A DNA stretch of 28,915 nucleotides, from contig CATWVA010000024.1 of NCBI GenBank assembly GCA_958354105.1, forward strand, positions 1 to 28,915, given 5' to 3'. The DNA is from an uncultured Collinsella sp. GTDB lineage: Bacteria; Actinomycetota; Coriobacteriia; Coriobacteriales; Coriobacteriaceae. Shown piece by piece: positions 1 through 6,747 of this stretch. The position numbers were made by a program, and so were the translations under genes. The notes under the pieces are model-generated. The model was given only the letters and a program-made list of their open reading frames with translations. It had not been told where the DNA came from and ran no database searches. Every line of letters starts with the position of its first letter. Position 1 is the stretch's first letter.

Positions 1-41
1 TAGCCAGGCCCCGCGCCACACAGCCAAAAGGCACCTCGTCA

Positions 42-74
42 AGCGCCCGCGACCATTTGGCCGCGGGCGCTTTT
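42..74 (+). terminator. Rho-independent terminator of the gene upstream of the window
   Basis: A perfect 10-bp stem (42-51 with 62-71; arm agcgcccgcg) closes a 10-nt loop and runs into TTTT. It would end transcription arriving from a gene left of the window. No coding sequence for that gene is visible here. Confidence 0.8.
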
Positions 75-129
75 CGTTTGAAAAACCATCCCGCCAATGC
101 CTTATCTGTATAGCCCAAATGAGCCGAGC

Positions 130-138
130 TGCTAGAAT
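130..138 (+). promoter_or_regulatory. Extended -10 promoter for asnS
   Basis: TGCTAGAAT at 130-138 gives a -10 hexamer TAGAAT with an upstream TGn extension, 46 bp before the asnS start codon. No good -35 hexamer is seen 16-18 bp upstream, as expected when an extended -10 compensates. The assignment is inferred from sequence only. Confidence 0.45.
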
Positions 139-184
139 ATCGAACTGTATGGATAACTATCATTCAACCGTTATGGGAGGATAC

Positions 185-1588
185 GTGAACCGCACCAAAA
201 TCGCGCAGCTCTATGCCGATGCCGAGTCGCTCGGCGGCCAGACCGTCACCGTCGCCGGCTGGGTCAAGTCCGTCCGCGACATGAAGAACTTTGGCTTTGT
301 CACGCTCAACGACGGCAGCTGCTTCCGCGACCTGCAAGTCGTCATGAACCGCGAGGCACTCGACAACTACGACGAGATCGCCCATCAAAACGTCTCGGCC
401 GCACTCATTTGCACCGGCACCGTCAAGCTGACCCCCGATGCGCCCCAACCTTTCGAGCTTTCTGCCACCTCCATCGAGGTCGAGGGCGTCAGCGCCCCGG
501 ATTACCCGCTGCAGAAGAAGCGCGCAACCGTCGAGTTCCTGCGCACCCAGCAGCACCTGCGCCCGCGCACCAACCTGTTCCGCGCCGTGTTCCGCATCCG
601 TTCTGTCGCGGCTGCCGCCATCCACCGCTTCTTCCAGGAGCAGGGCTTTGTCTACGTCAACACCCCCATCATCACCACGAGTGACTGCGAGGGCGCCGGC
701 GAGATGTTCCGCGTGACCACGCTCGACCCCAAAAATCCGCCCCTCACCGAGTCCGGCGAGGTCGACTGGAGCCAGGACTTCTTTGGCAAGCACGCGAGCC
801 TTACCGTGTCCGGCCAGCTCAATGCCGAGAACTTTGCCATGGCCTTTGGCGACGTGTACACCTTTGGCCCCACCTTCCGCGCCGAAAACTCCAACACCAC
901 GCGCCACGCCGCCGAGTTTTGGATGATCGAGCCCGAGATGGCCTTTGCCGACCTGAACGACTACATGGATAACGCCGAGGCCATGCTCAAGTACGTCCTT
1001 AAGGACGTTATGGCTACCTGCCCCGACGAGCTCAATATGCTCAACAAGTTTGTGGACAAGGGCCTGATCGAGCGCCTGGACCATGTGGCAAACTCCGACT
1101 TTGCCCGCGTTACCTACACCGAGGCTGTCGAAATCCTGGAGCAGGCAGTCGCTGCTGGCCACCAGTTTGATTACCCCGTCAGCTGGGGCATCGACCTGCA
1201 GACCGAGCACGAGCGTTTCCTGACCGAGGAGCACTTTAAGCGACCGACCTTCGTAACCGACTACCCGGCCGAGATCAAGGCGTTCTACATGCGCATGAAC
1301 GAGGACGGCAAGACCGTCGCCGCCGCCGACTGCCTGGTTCCCGGTATCGGCGAGATTATCGGCGGCTCCCAGCGCGAGGAGCGCCTGGATCTGCTCGAGG
1401 CCCGCATCAAGGACCTGGGCATGAATCCCGAGCAGTACAAGTACTACCTTGACCTGCGCCGCTACGGTTCCTGCAAGCACGCCGGCTACGGCTTGGGCTT
1501 CGAGCGCTTGGTCATGTATCTGACCGGCGTGGGCAACATCCGCGACGTCCTGCCGCACCCGCGCACCGTGGGCAACGCCGACTTCTAA
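185..1588 (+). CDS. asnS: Asparagine--tRNA ligase
   Basis: Cytosolic class II aminoacyl-tRNA synthetase that charges tRNA-Asn with asparagine using ATP. The N-terminal OB-fold anticodon-binding domain spans about residues 15-110. The catalytic domain follows, with class II motif 2 starting FRAEN at residue 231 and motif 3 GLGFER at 436-441. The length of 467 aa equals the usual AsnRS size. I chose GTG at 185 because GGGAGG (175-180) sits 4 nt upstream; an in-frame ATG at 119 would add 22 residues with no ribosome site and would overlap the likely promoter. Its transcription unit is single, with terminators on both sides. Class IIb AspRS is the only realistic alternative, but the motif 2/3 context and length favour AsnRS. 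Confidence 0.96.
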   Translation: MNRTKIAQLYADAESLGGQTVTVAGWVKSVRDMKNFGFVTLNDGSCFRDLQVVMNREALDNYDEIAHQNVSAALICTGTVKLTPDAPQPFELSATSIEVEGVSAPDYPLQKKRATVEFLRTQQHLRPRTNLFRAVFRIRSVAAAAIHRFFQEQGFVYVNTPIITTSDCEGAGEMFRVTTLDPKNPPLTESGEVDWSQDFFGKHASLTVSGQLNAENFAMAFGDVYTFGPTFRAENSNTTRHAAEFWMIEPEMAFADLNDYMDNAEAMLKYVLKDVMATCPDELNMLNKFVDKGLIERLDHVANSDFARVTYTEAVEILEQAVAAGHQFDYPVSWGIDLQTEHERFLTEEHFKRPTFVTDYPAEIKAFYMRMNEDGKTVAAADCLVPGIGEIIGGSQREERLDLLEARIKDLGMNPEQYKYYLDLRRYGSCKHAGYGLGFERLVMYLTGVGNIRDVLPHPRTVGNADF

Positions 1589-1629
1589 TCGCCACAGCGC
1601 CACCGAACGCGTTCCAGCGCATCACGCCA

Positions 1630-1661
1630 GCGCCTCTCGGCAAGCCGAGGGGCGCTTTTTT
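1630..1661 (+). terminator. asnS terminator
   Basis: An 11-bp GC-rich stem (1630-1640 with 1645-1655, one G-U pair) with a CAAG tetraloop is followed by six T residues. It lies 41 bp after the asnS stop. The rest of the gap to the next gene (1662-1837) shows no further recognisable signal. Confidence 0.88.
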
Positions 1662-1837
1662 CAACAGTATCCGTCAAGCTTTTGGCAAGATTTTGGTCAG
1701 TTGAGCAGGGCTGTTGAAAACTCGACCCGCCGCTTGCCGACGACTACCGACCGCCCGGAGTGTCCTGCACCCCTGGGAAAGCCCCGCGCCCTAGGCTCCA
1801 TACCGTCGCCACCCAAAACGGAAAGGACGTGGACGCC

Positions 1838-2623
1838 ATGACCGAAACCGCTGTTGAAACTTACGAGACCACGACGAGGGGCGCCGCCTCGATGGCAGCC
1901 TATCGCGCCGTTCGCATCCTGCAATTATTAAGCGAAAACACCGGCGAGGACAAGGCCATGCTTTCCGATGAGTTGATCCGGCGTCTCGCCCATCCCGACG
2001 ACCCCGCCCGCATGCCCATCTCGGCGGCGCGGCGCAGCATCTACACCGCCATCTCCGCACTTCGCCATGCCGGATACGAAATTGAATACAAGCGCGGCGT
2101 GGGGTATCGGCTCTTGACCCGTCCGCTCACCGACGAAGAGATCATCCGGCTCCACGGCATGGTCATGCGCAACCGCTCTACGCCCATCGCCATTCGAAAA
2201 AGCATGGCGCAGCACCTGGTCGCCATGGCGAGTGCCGACGTTCGCGGCTACCTCGATGCACCCGAGCCTGCTCCAAGCGCAGGCGACAAATCCACCAAGG
2301 CCATACGCACGCCCGTCAAGCGCATCGATGCCTGCGAGCTCATCGAGCAGGCCATCGACCACGGAACCACGGTGAGTTTTGATATTTCGAGTGTCACGGC
2401 ACGCGGAGAGGTCGAAGTGGCGCGGATGACACTCCGGCCCTTTGCCATCAAGCAACGAGACGGCATCTCGTATTTGCTGGGAACGGTCTATGACGCGCGA
2501 GGCGCCGACGACACGCTGCGTACCGTTGAGATCGGCCGCATGAGAAACGTCACCACACGTCTCCTCGACGGCAAGAAGCTCTTCGCCGTCCTGGACGAGG
2601 ACGATGCCTCCTCCGCCGCATAA
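1838..2623 (+). CDS. WYL-domain/winged-helix transcriptional regulator
   Basis: Predicted DNA-binding regulator of 261 aa. Residues about 20-110 form an HTH region (ARRSIYTAISALRHAGYEIE then a YKRGVGYRL wing). The C-terminal part (about 170-250) resembles a WYL ligand-sensing domain: LRPFAIKQRDGISYLLG aligns with the family pattern, but the signature tryptophan is a serine (SYL). A short low-complexity linker (about 142-157) separates the halves. The start at ATG 1838 is supported by GAAAGGA (1821-1827) ten nt upstream; earlier in-frame starts lack a ribosome site. It sits between asnS and an ABC importer on the same strand, so it may control that importer. This is inference from position only; the effector is unknown. 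Confidence 0.72.
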   Translation: MTETAVETYETTTRGAASMAAYRAVRILQLLSENTGEDKAMLSDELIRRLAHPDDPARMPISAARRSIYTAISALRHAGYEIEYKRGVGYRLLTRPLTDEEIIRLHGMVMRNRSTPIAIRKSMAQHLVAMASADVRGYLDAPEPAPSAGDKSTKAIRTPVKRIDACELIEQAIDHGTTVSFDISSVTARGEVEVARMTLRPFAIKQRDGISYLLGTVYDARGADDTLRTVEIGRMRNVTTRLLDGKKLFAVLDEDDASSAA

Positions 2624-2692
2624 GACCCTCCGCCGCCCATTCGACTACCCGTACCGCCCATCCGATTCTGTATTAAAAAACCCGCCAGGCTG

Positions 2693-2723
2693 TTGTAAAA
2701 ATGGACATCAGCGCTACTATAGT
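2693..2723 (+). promoter_or_regulatory. Promoter of the ABC importer genes
   Basis: TTGTAA (2693-2698) is a -35 candidate. A -10 can be read as TACTAT (2715-2720, 16-bp spacer) or TATAGT (2718-2723, 19-bp spacer). It is 61-91 bp upstream of the binding-protein start, so the transporter probably does not depend on readthrough from the WYL gene. Confidence 0.55.
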
Positions 2724-2725
2724 TC

Positions 2726-2751
2726 CACTTGCACTTTGTCCCAGTGCAGTG
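2726..2751 (+). promoter_or_regulatory. Inverted repeat in the transporter leader
   Basis: cacttgcact (2726-2735) pairs with agtgcagtg (2743-2751), with one bulged T and a 7-nt loop. It lies just downstream of the promoter and could be an operator (for example for the WYL protein) or an RNA hairpin. There is no direct evidence for either role. Confidence 0.35.
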
Positions 2752-2783
2752 TTTCCAGCCATTTTTATACTGGGGGTAATGAT

Positions 2784-3764
2784 ATGAAGGACATCACCAT
2801 CAGCCGCAGGAGCCTTCTGGTCTCCGCCGGTCTGCTCGCGCTCGCCCCGCTCGCCGGATGCGGCGGCAACTCTGGTTCCGGCTCTGCTGCCGCCGGTTCC
2901 GACTACACCATCGGCGTTCTGCAACTCACCGAGCACTCCGCACTCGATGCCGCCAACGACGGCTTTGTCAAGGCCATCAAGGAGAGCGGCCTTAAGGTCA
3001 AGATCGACCAGAAGAACGCCCAGAACGACCAGTCCACGTGTAAGTCCATTGCCGACAAGTTTGTGGGCGACAACGTCAACCTGATTTATGCCATCGCCAC
3101 GCCCGCCGCGCAGGCTGCCGCCGGCGCCACGGCCGATATCCCCATCGTGGGCTGTGCCATCACCGACTACGCCGCCTCCGGCCTGGTCCAGGACAACGAC
3201 AAGCCCGGCACCAACGTCACGGGCGCTTCCGACCTCACCCCAGTCGCCGAGCAGCTCGAGATGATGCAGAAGGTCCTGCCCGACGTTAAAAAGGTCGGCC
3301 TGCTCTACTGCACCGCCGAGTCCAACTCCGACGTCCAGATCAAAGCCGCCAAGAAGGAGCTCAACAAGCTGGGCCTCGAGTACACCGATTTCACCGTCTC
3401 GAGCTCCAACGAGATTCAGTCCGTCGTCGAGTCTGCCGTGGGCAAGGTCGACGCGCTGTACTCCCCCACTGACAACACCATCGCCGCGGGCGCTTCGCAG
3501 GTCGGCCAGATCTGCAAGGAGAATAAGCTCCCCTTCGTGACCGGCGAGGAGGGTATGTGCATGGCCGGCGGCCTGTTCACCCTCTCCATCAACTATAAGG
3601 ACCTGGGCTACGCCGCGGGCGAGATGGCCGTTAAGATCCTGAAGGGCGAGGCCAAGCCCGAGGATATGCCGATCAAGCACCTCTCGAGCAAGGACCTGGT
3701 CGTCGTCAAGAACGACGAGATGGCCGAGGCTCTGGGTATCGACCTTTCCGCTCTGGACGAGTAG
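2784..3764 (+). CDS. ABC transporter substrate-binding lipoprotein (TrpX-like)
   Basis: Extracytoplasmic ligand-binding protein of an ABC importer, 326 aa. The N terminus carries SRRS (7-10), a hydrophobic stretch and the lipobox LAGC ending at Cys26, so it should be a lipoprotein; the twin arginine resembles a Tat signal. The mature part (about 38-320, starting YTIGVLQLTEH) matches the ABC_sub_bind family (PF04392/DUF534), which in streptococci includes TrpX of a tryptophan importer. ATG 2784 is used because GGGGG lies 7-11 nt upstream and the signal peptide starts there; an upstream in-frame start gives an unlikely extension. It is followed by a permease and an ATPase on the same strand. 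The ligand is inferred from family only; tryptophan or another aromatic compound is the best guess. Confidence 0.88.
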   Translation: MKDITISRRSLLVSAGLLALAPLAGCGGNSGSGSAAAGSDYTIGVLQLTEHSALDAANDGFVKAIKESGLKVKIDQKNAQNDQSTCKSIADKFVGDNVNLIYAIATPAAQAAAGATADIPIVGCAITDYAASGLVQDNDKPGTNVTGASDLTPVAEQLEMMQKVLPDVKKVGLLYCTAESNSDVQIKAAKKELNKLGLEYTDFTVSSSNEIQSVVESAVGKVDALYSPTDNTIAAGASQVGQICKENKLPFVTGEEGMCMAGGLFTLSINYKDLGYAAGEMAVKILKGEAKPEDMPIKHLSSKDLVVVKNDEMAEALGIDLSALDE

Positions 3765-3835
3765 CGCCATGCGCGGTAACGCGTCTAGGGCCCGCACGCG
3801 CGCCACAGCCGCGTTATTCAATATCTGAGTCCTTG

Positions 3836-3864
3836 GGGCGAACGCTAAAGACCGGCGTTCGCCC
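3836..3864 (+). terminator. Hairpin between binding-protein and permease genes
   Basis: A perfect 10-bp stem (3836-3845 with 3855-3864; arm gggcgaacgc) with a 9-nt loop is followed by the weak T-rich stretch TGCTTGTTT. It is probably a partial terminator that keeps permease and ATPase expression below that of the abundant binding protein, a common arrangement in ABC operons. Confidence 0.6.
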
Positions 3865-3968
3865 TGCTTGTTTCGGATGAGACAAAACATCCGTCCGCAG
3901 CTCTTTTATGCATTGGTACCGCTATTATGGAAAATCACGTGTCCACCCTATCCTAGGAGGTATGAAGC

Positions 3969-4892
3969 ATGCTCATTGCATTGCAGGGCGCCGTTTCGCA
4001 GGGCGTCCTCTGGGGCATTATGGTGCTTGGCGTGTTTATCACGTTCCGCCTGCTCGACATCCCCGATATGACCTGCGACGGCAGCTTTGCCCTCGGCGGC
4101 TGTGTCTGCGCCGTACTCATCGTCAACAATAACGTCGACCCCTTGCTCGCCGTGCTGGCCGGCATGTGCGCCGGCGCCATCGCGGGCGCCGTCACGGGCA
4201 TCTTGACCACCGTCTTTGAGATTCCCGCAATCCTCGCCGGAATCCTTACGCAGATCAGTCTGTGGTCCATCAACCTGCGCATCATGGGCAAGTCCAACAC
4301 GCCCATCCTTGCCAAGGGCACTATCTTCTCATCCGTCAGCAACATGACGGGCCTGCCGCAGTCCACTGTTGCCATTATCCTAGGCATTGTGCTGGCCGTG
4401 GCCATCGTCGCCATCCTGTACTGGTTCTTTGGCACCGAGATCGGCTCGGCGCTGCGTGCCACCGGCAACAACGAGTACATGATCCGCGCCCTAGGCGTCA
4501 ACACCAACTCCACCAAAATGATCGCCCTCGTGCTCTCCAACGCCCTCATTGGCCTTTCGGGTGCGCTCATCTGCCAGAGCCAGAAGTATGCCGACATTGG
4601 CATGGGTACCGGCGCCATCGTTATCGGTCTTGCCGCCATCGTCATCGGCGAGGTGCTCGGCCGCCTGCTGCCCGGCGGTCTCACGCAGTTCTCCGTCCGT
4701 CTGGCCTCCGCCGTCTTTGGCTCCGTGGTGTACTTCCTCATCCGCGCCATCGTGCTGCAACTGGGCATGGACGCCAACGACATGAAGCTGCTCTCCGCCG
4801 TGATCGTCGCCGTGGCCCTGTGCGTGCCCGTGGTTTGGGAGCGCTATAAGCTCCGCAGCTCCTACACGAAGGGAGATGAGGCAGATGCTTAA
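3969..4892 (+). CDS. ABC transporter permease
   Basis: Integral membrane subunit of the importer, 307 aa, of the branched-chain/TrpY type (BPD_transp_2, PF02653). It is almost entirely hydrophobic, with about eight to nine predicted membrane segments (for example around residues 8-25, 35-60, 65-85, 120-150, 180-195, 205-230, 240-260 and 270-290). The motif FRLLDIPDMTCDGSFALGG near residue 30 is typical of the TrpY-like branch. AGGAGG (3955-3960) precedes ATG 3969 by 8 nt. Its last codons overlap the start of the ATPase gene by 8 bp, so the two are translationally coupled. A 204-bp gap with an attenuator-like hairpin separates it from the binding-protein gene. Confidence 0.87.
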   Translation: MLIALQGAVSQGVLWGIMVLGVFITFRLLDIPDMTCDGSFALGGCVCAVLIVNNNVDPLLAVLAGMCAGAIAGAVTGILTTVFEIPAILAGILTQISLWSINLRIMGKSNTPILAKGTIFSSVSNMTGLPQSTVAIILGIVLAVAIVAILYWFFGTEIGSALRATGNNEYMIRALGVNTNSTKMIALVLSNALIGLSGALICQSQKYADIGMGTGAIVIGLAAIVIGEVLGRLLPGGLTQFSVRLASAVFGSVVYFLIRAIVLQLGMDANDMKLLSAVIVAVALCVPVVWERYKLRSSYTKGDEADA

Positions 4893-5679
4893 GCTCTCGC
4901 ACGTCAAGAAGACCTTTAACAAGGGCACCGTCACCGAGAAGCGCGCACTCACCGGCGTCGACCTCACCCTTAACGACGGCGACTTTGTGACCGTGATCGG
5001 CGGCAACGGCGCCGGCAAGTCCACGCTACTCAACATGATTGCCGGCGTGTATCCGCTCGATTCGGGCGTTATTGAGCTCGACGGCACCGATATCTCGCGT
5101 CTGTGCGAGTCGCAGCGCGCCAAGTACCTGGGCCGTGTGTTCCAGGACCCCATGCGCGGCACTGCAGCCGACATGCAGATCGCCGAGAACCTGGCCCTCG
5201 CCAAGCGCCGCGGCCAGCGTCGAGGTCTTTCGTGGGGCGTCACCAAGGCCGAAAAGGACGAGTACGTCGAGTTGCTCAAGCGCTTGGACCTTGGCCTGGA
5301 CACACGCCTCAACGCCAAGGTCGGCCTGCTCTCAGGCGGCCAGCGCCAGGCACTCACCCTGCTGATGGCCACGCTCACCAAGCCACGCCTGCTGCTGCTC
5401 GACGAGCACACTGCGGCCCTCGACCCCAAGACGGCCTCTAAGGTGCTCAACCTGACCGAGGAGATCGTCGACGAGAACCGCCTGACCACGCTCATGGTCA
5501 CGCATAACATGAACGACGCCATCCGTCTGGGCAACCGTCTGATCATGATGCACGAGGGCCATGTGATCTACGACGTGGCAGGCGACGAAAAGAAGTCGCT
5601 CACCGTGGCCGACCTGCTGCAGAAGTTTGAGGAGGTCTCGGGCGGCGAGCTCGCCAACGACCGTATGCTACTGAGCTAA
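4885..5679 (+). CDS. ABC transporter ATP-binding protein
   Basis: Cytoplasmic ATPase of the importer, 264 aa. Walker A is GGNGAGKST (39-47), the signature is LSGGQ (149-153), Walker B ends in D173-E174 and the H-loop is His207. The order and spacing are those of a complete nucleotide-binding domain. I take ATG 4885 rather than ATG 4876 because AGGGAG (4871-4876) is correctly spaced only for the later start. It overlaps the permease end by 8 bp. The stop codon runs directly into a stem-loop of the GGGACA family that probably terminates the operon. Confidence 0.9.
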   Translation: MLKLSHVKKTFNKGTVTEKRALTGVDLTLNDGDFVTVIGGNGAGKSTLLNMIAGVYPLDSGVIELDGTDISRLCESQRAKYLGRVFQDPMRGTAADMQIAENLALAKRRGQRRGLSWGVTKAEKDEYVELLKRLDLGLDTRLNAKVGLLSGGQRQALTLLMATLTKPRLLLLDEHTAALDPKTASKVLNLTEEIVDENRLTTLMVTHNMNDAIRLGNRLIMMHEGHVIYDVAGDEKKSLTVADLLQKFEEVSGGELANDRMLLS

Positions 5680-5733
5680 AACCTGCCAAAAAGGGACATG
5701 CCAAAAAGGGACAGGTTTATTTTGGCAGGTTTT
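5679..5733 (+). terminator. Operon terminator 1 with GGGACA core and a 15-bp tandem duplication
   Basis: AACCTGCCAAAA at 5680-5691 pairs with TTTTGGCAGGTT at 5720-5731 (T tail to 5733). Inside, the 15-mer tgccaaaaagggaca occurs twice in tandem (5684-5698 and 5699-5713). The stem begins at the stop codon of the ATPase gene. It shares the unpaired AAAGGGACA core with three other stem-loops in this window. Confidence 0.75.
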
Positions 5734-5748
5734 ATCTGTGCAAACATC

Positions 5749-5788
5749 AAAACCGCCGCAAAGGGACAGACGCCCTTGCGGCGGTTTT
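5749..5788 (+). terminator. Terminator 2 with GGGACA core
   Basis: AAAACCGCCGCAAAGGG (5749-5765) pairs with CCCTTGCGGCGGTTTT (5773-5788), with one bulged A, and ends in a T run. The loop is ACAGACG. It stands 16 bp after terminator 1, giving two consecutive terminators behind the ABC operon. Confidence 0.75.
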
Positions 5789-5813
5789 CGCTAACCCCCA
5801 TATCGAGCACAGA

Positions 5814-5844
5814 AGCCCGTACGATGTGATCGGACGGGCTTTTT
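5814..5844 (+). terminator. Third hairpin terminator upstream of the MscS gene
   Basis: AGCCCGT (5814-5820) pairs with ACGGGCT (5834-5840), followed by TTTT. Unlike its neighbours it lacks the GGGACA core. It seals off the MscS gene from upstream readthrough. Confidence 0.6.
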
Positions 5845-5850
5845 GGTGGG

Positions 5851-5856
5851 TATCAT
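5851..5856 (+). promoter_or_regulatory. Possible -10 element for the MscS gene
   Basis: TATCAT directly followed by GG lies 31 bp before the start codon. A similar TACCATGG occurs at 6702 before the next gene. No convincing -35 is visible, so this is a weak call. Confidence 0.3.
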
Positions 5857-5886
5857 GGTTGGACGATCATTAGGAGGTTTCTCTAC

Positions 5887-6654
5887 ATGGAATTGTTTGA
5901 GCCGATTCTTCATTTCTTTGCACAACGATGGGTCCACAACATCATCTGGGCAGGTATCTTGGCTATCGGCACCGCCGTTGCCGCCAAAATCGCGTCCAAG
6001 ACCCTGCACCACCTGCTTAACCGCGATGATAACCCGCTCCCAGCATCGAGCATCTTCATCAACATCACACGCGCCGTCATCTGGATGATCGGCGGCAGCT
6101 TTATCCTCGACAACTGTTTTGGCATTAATGCAAACGCCCTCGTCGCCGCTCTTGGCGTCGGCGGCATCGCCATCTCGCTCGGCTTTCAGGACACGCTGTC
6201 GAACCTTATCGGCGGTATGCAGGTGACCTTCATGGGCATCATCAAGCCCGGCGACAATATCGAGGTCGGCGGCGTGTCGGGCGTGGTCCAAGACATCACC
6301 TGGCGCCACACGACCATCGAGGATGCCTGCGGGCAGACCATCATTGTGCCCAACTCCAACATCTCCAAGAACACGCTCGTGCATCTGATGCCCTTTGGGC
6401 GCGTGGCCGTGCCCGTTGCCGTAAAGGACACGTCTAAGTGGGCCTCGCTGGACGCGCTGGCAGATGAGCTTACCGACGCCACCAAGGCCGCGGTGCTTCC
6501 CATCTCTGGCTTTGACAAGGAGCCGTACGTGCTCTTTAGCGAGATCGGCGACTTTGGCGTCAAGGGCAAAATCATCTTTATCGTCAGCGACGATAGCACC
6601 ACCTTCACGGCAGCCGACGCCTGCATTCGTGCCATCGCCCCCATCATCGCCTAA
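5887..6654 (+). CDS. MscS-family mechanosensitive ion channel
   Basis: Membrane channel of 255 aa expected to open under membrane tension and release solutes on hypo-osmotic shock. Three hydrophobic segments are visible (about 17-37, 57-77 and 82-110). The third is the pore helix, with the Gly/Ala-rich pattern VAALGVGGIAISLGFQ followed by the family motif DTLSNLIGG. The beta domain follows (about 112-170; PGDNIEVGGVSGVVQDITWRHTTI) and then the C-terminal alpha/beta domain. It is slightly shorter than E. coli MscS (286 aa) because of a shorter N terminus. AGGAGG (5872-5877) precedes ATG 5887. It is a single-gene unit; its stop codon lies at the edge of a GGGACA-type terminator. Confidence 0.93.
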   Translation: MELFEPILHFFAQRWVHNIIWAGILAIGTAVAAKIASKTLHHLLNRDDNPLPASSIFINITRAVIWMIGGSFILDNCFGINANALVAALGVGGIAISLGFQDTLSNLIGGMQVTFMGIIKPGDNIEVGGVSGVVQDITWRHTTIEDACGQTIIVPNSNISKNTLVHLMPFGRVAVPVAVKDTSKWASLDALADELTDATKAAVLPISGFDKEPYVLFSEIGDFGVKGKIIFIVSDDSTTFTAADACIRAIAPIIA

Positions 6655-6691
6655 ACTACCACAAAGGGGACAGGCACCTTTGTGGTAGTTT
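6653..6691 (+). terminator. Terminator 3 with GGGACA core, abutting the MscS stop codon
   Basis: A perfect 15-bp stem (6653-6667 with 6677-6691) begins within the TAA stop codon and encloses the loop GGACAGGCA, ending in TTT. It has the same organisation as the stem-loops at 5679, 5749 and 9375. Confidence 0.8.
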
Positions 6692-6701
6692 CGCATCGTG
6701 G

Positions 6702-6707
6702 TACCAT
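6702..6707 (+). promoter_or_regulatory. Possible -10 element for the BMP-fusion gene
   Basis: TACCAT, followed by GG, is 40 bp upstream of ATG 6748. A poor -35 (TTGTGG, 6680-6685) lies 16 bp upstream inside the preceding terminator stem. Weak call based on position and on likeness to the element at 5851. Confidence 0.3.
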
Positions 6708-6747
6708 GGTTCATATCGTTGTTTAAACGACTAAGGGAGTAGACACC

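Noticed and set aside
3923..3937. TATTATGG before the permease as a third promoter of the TAnnATGG type
   Set aside because: No -35 at a suitable distance; the gene is better explained by readthrough past the attenuator-like hairpin.
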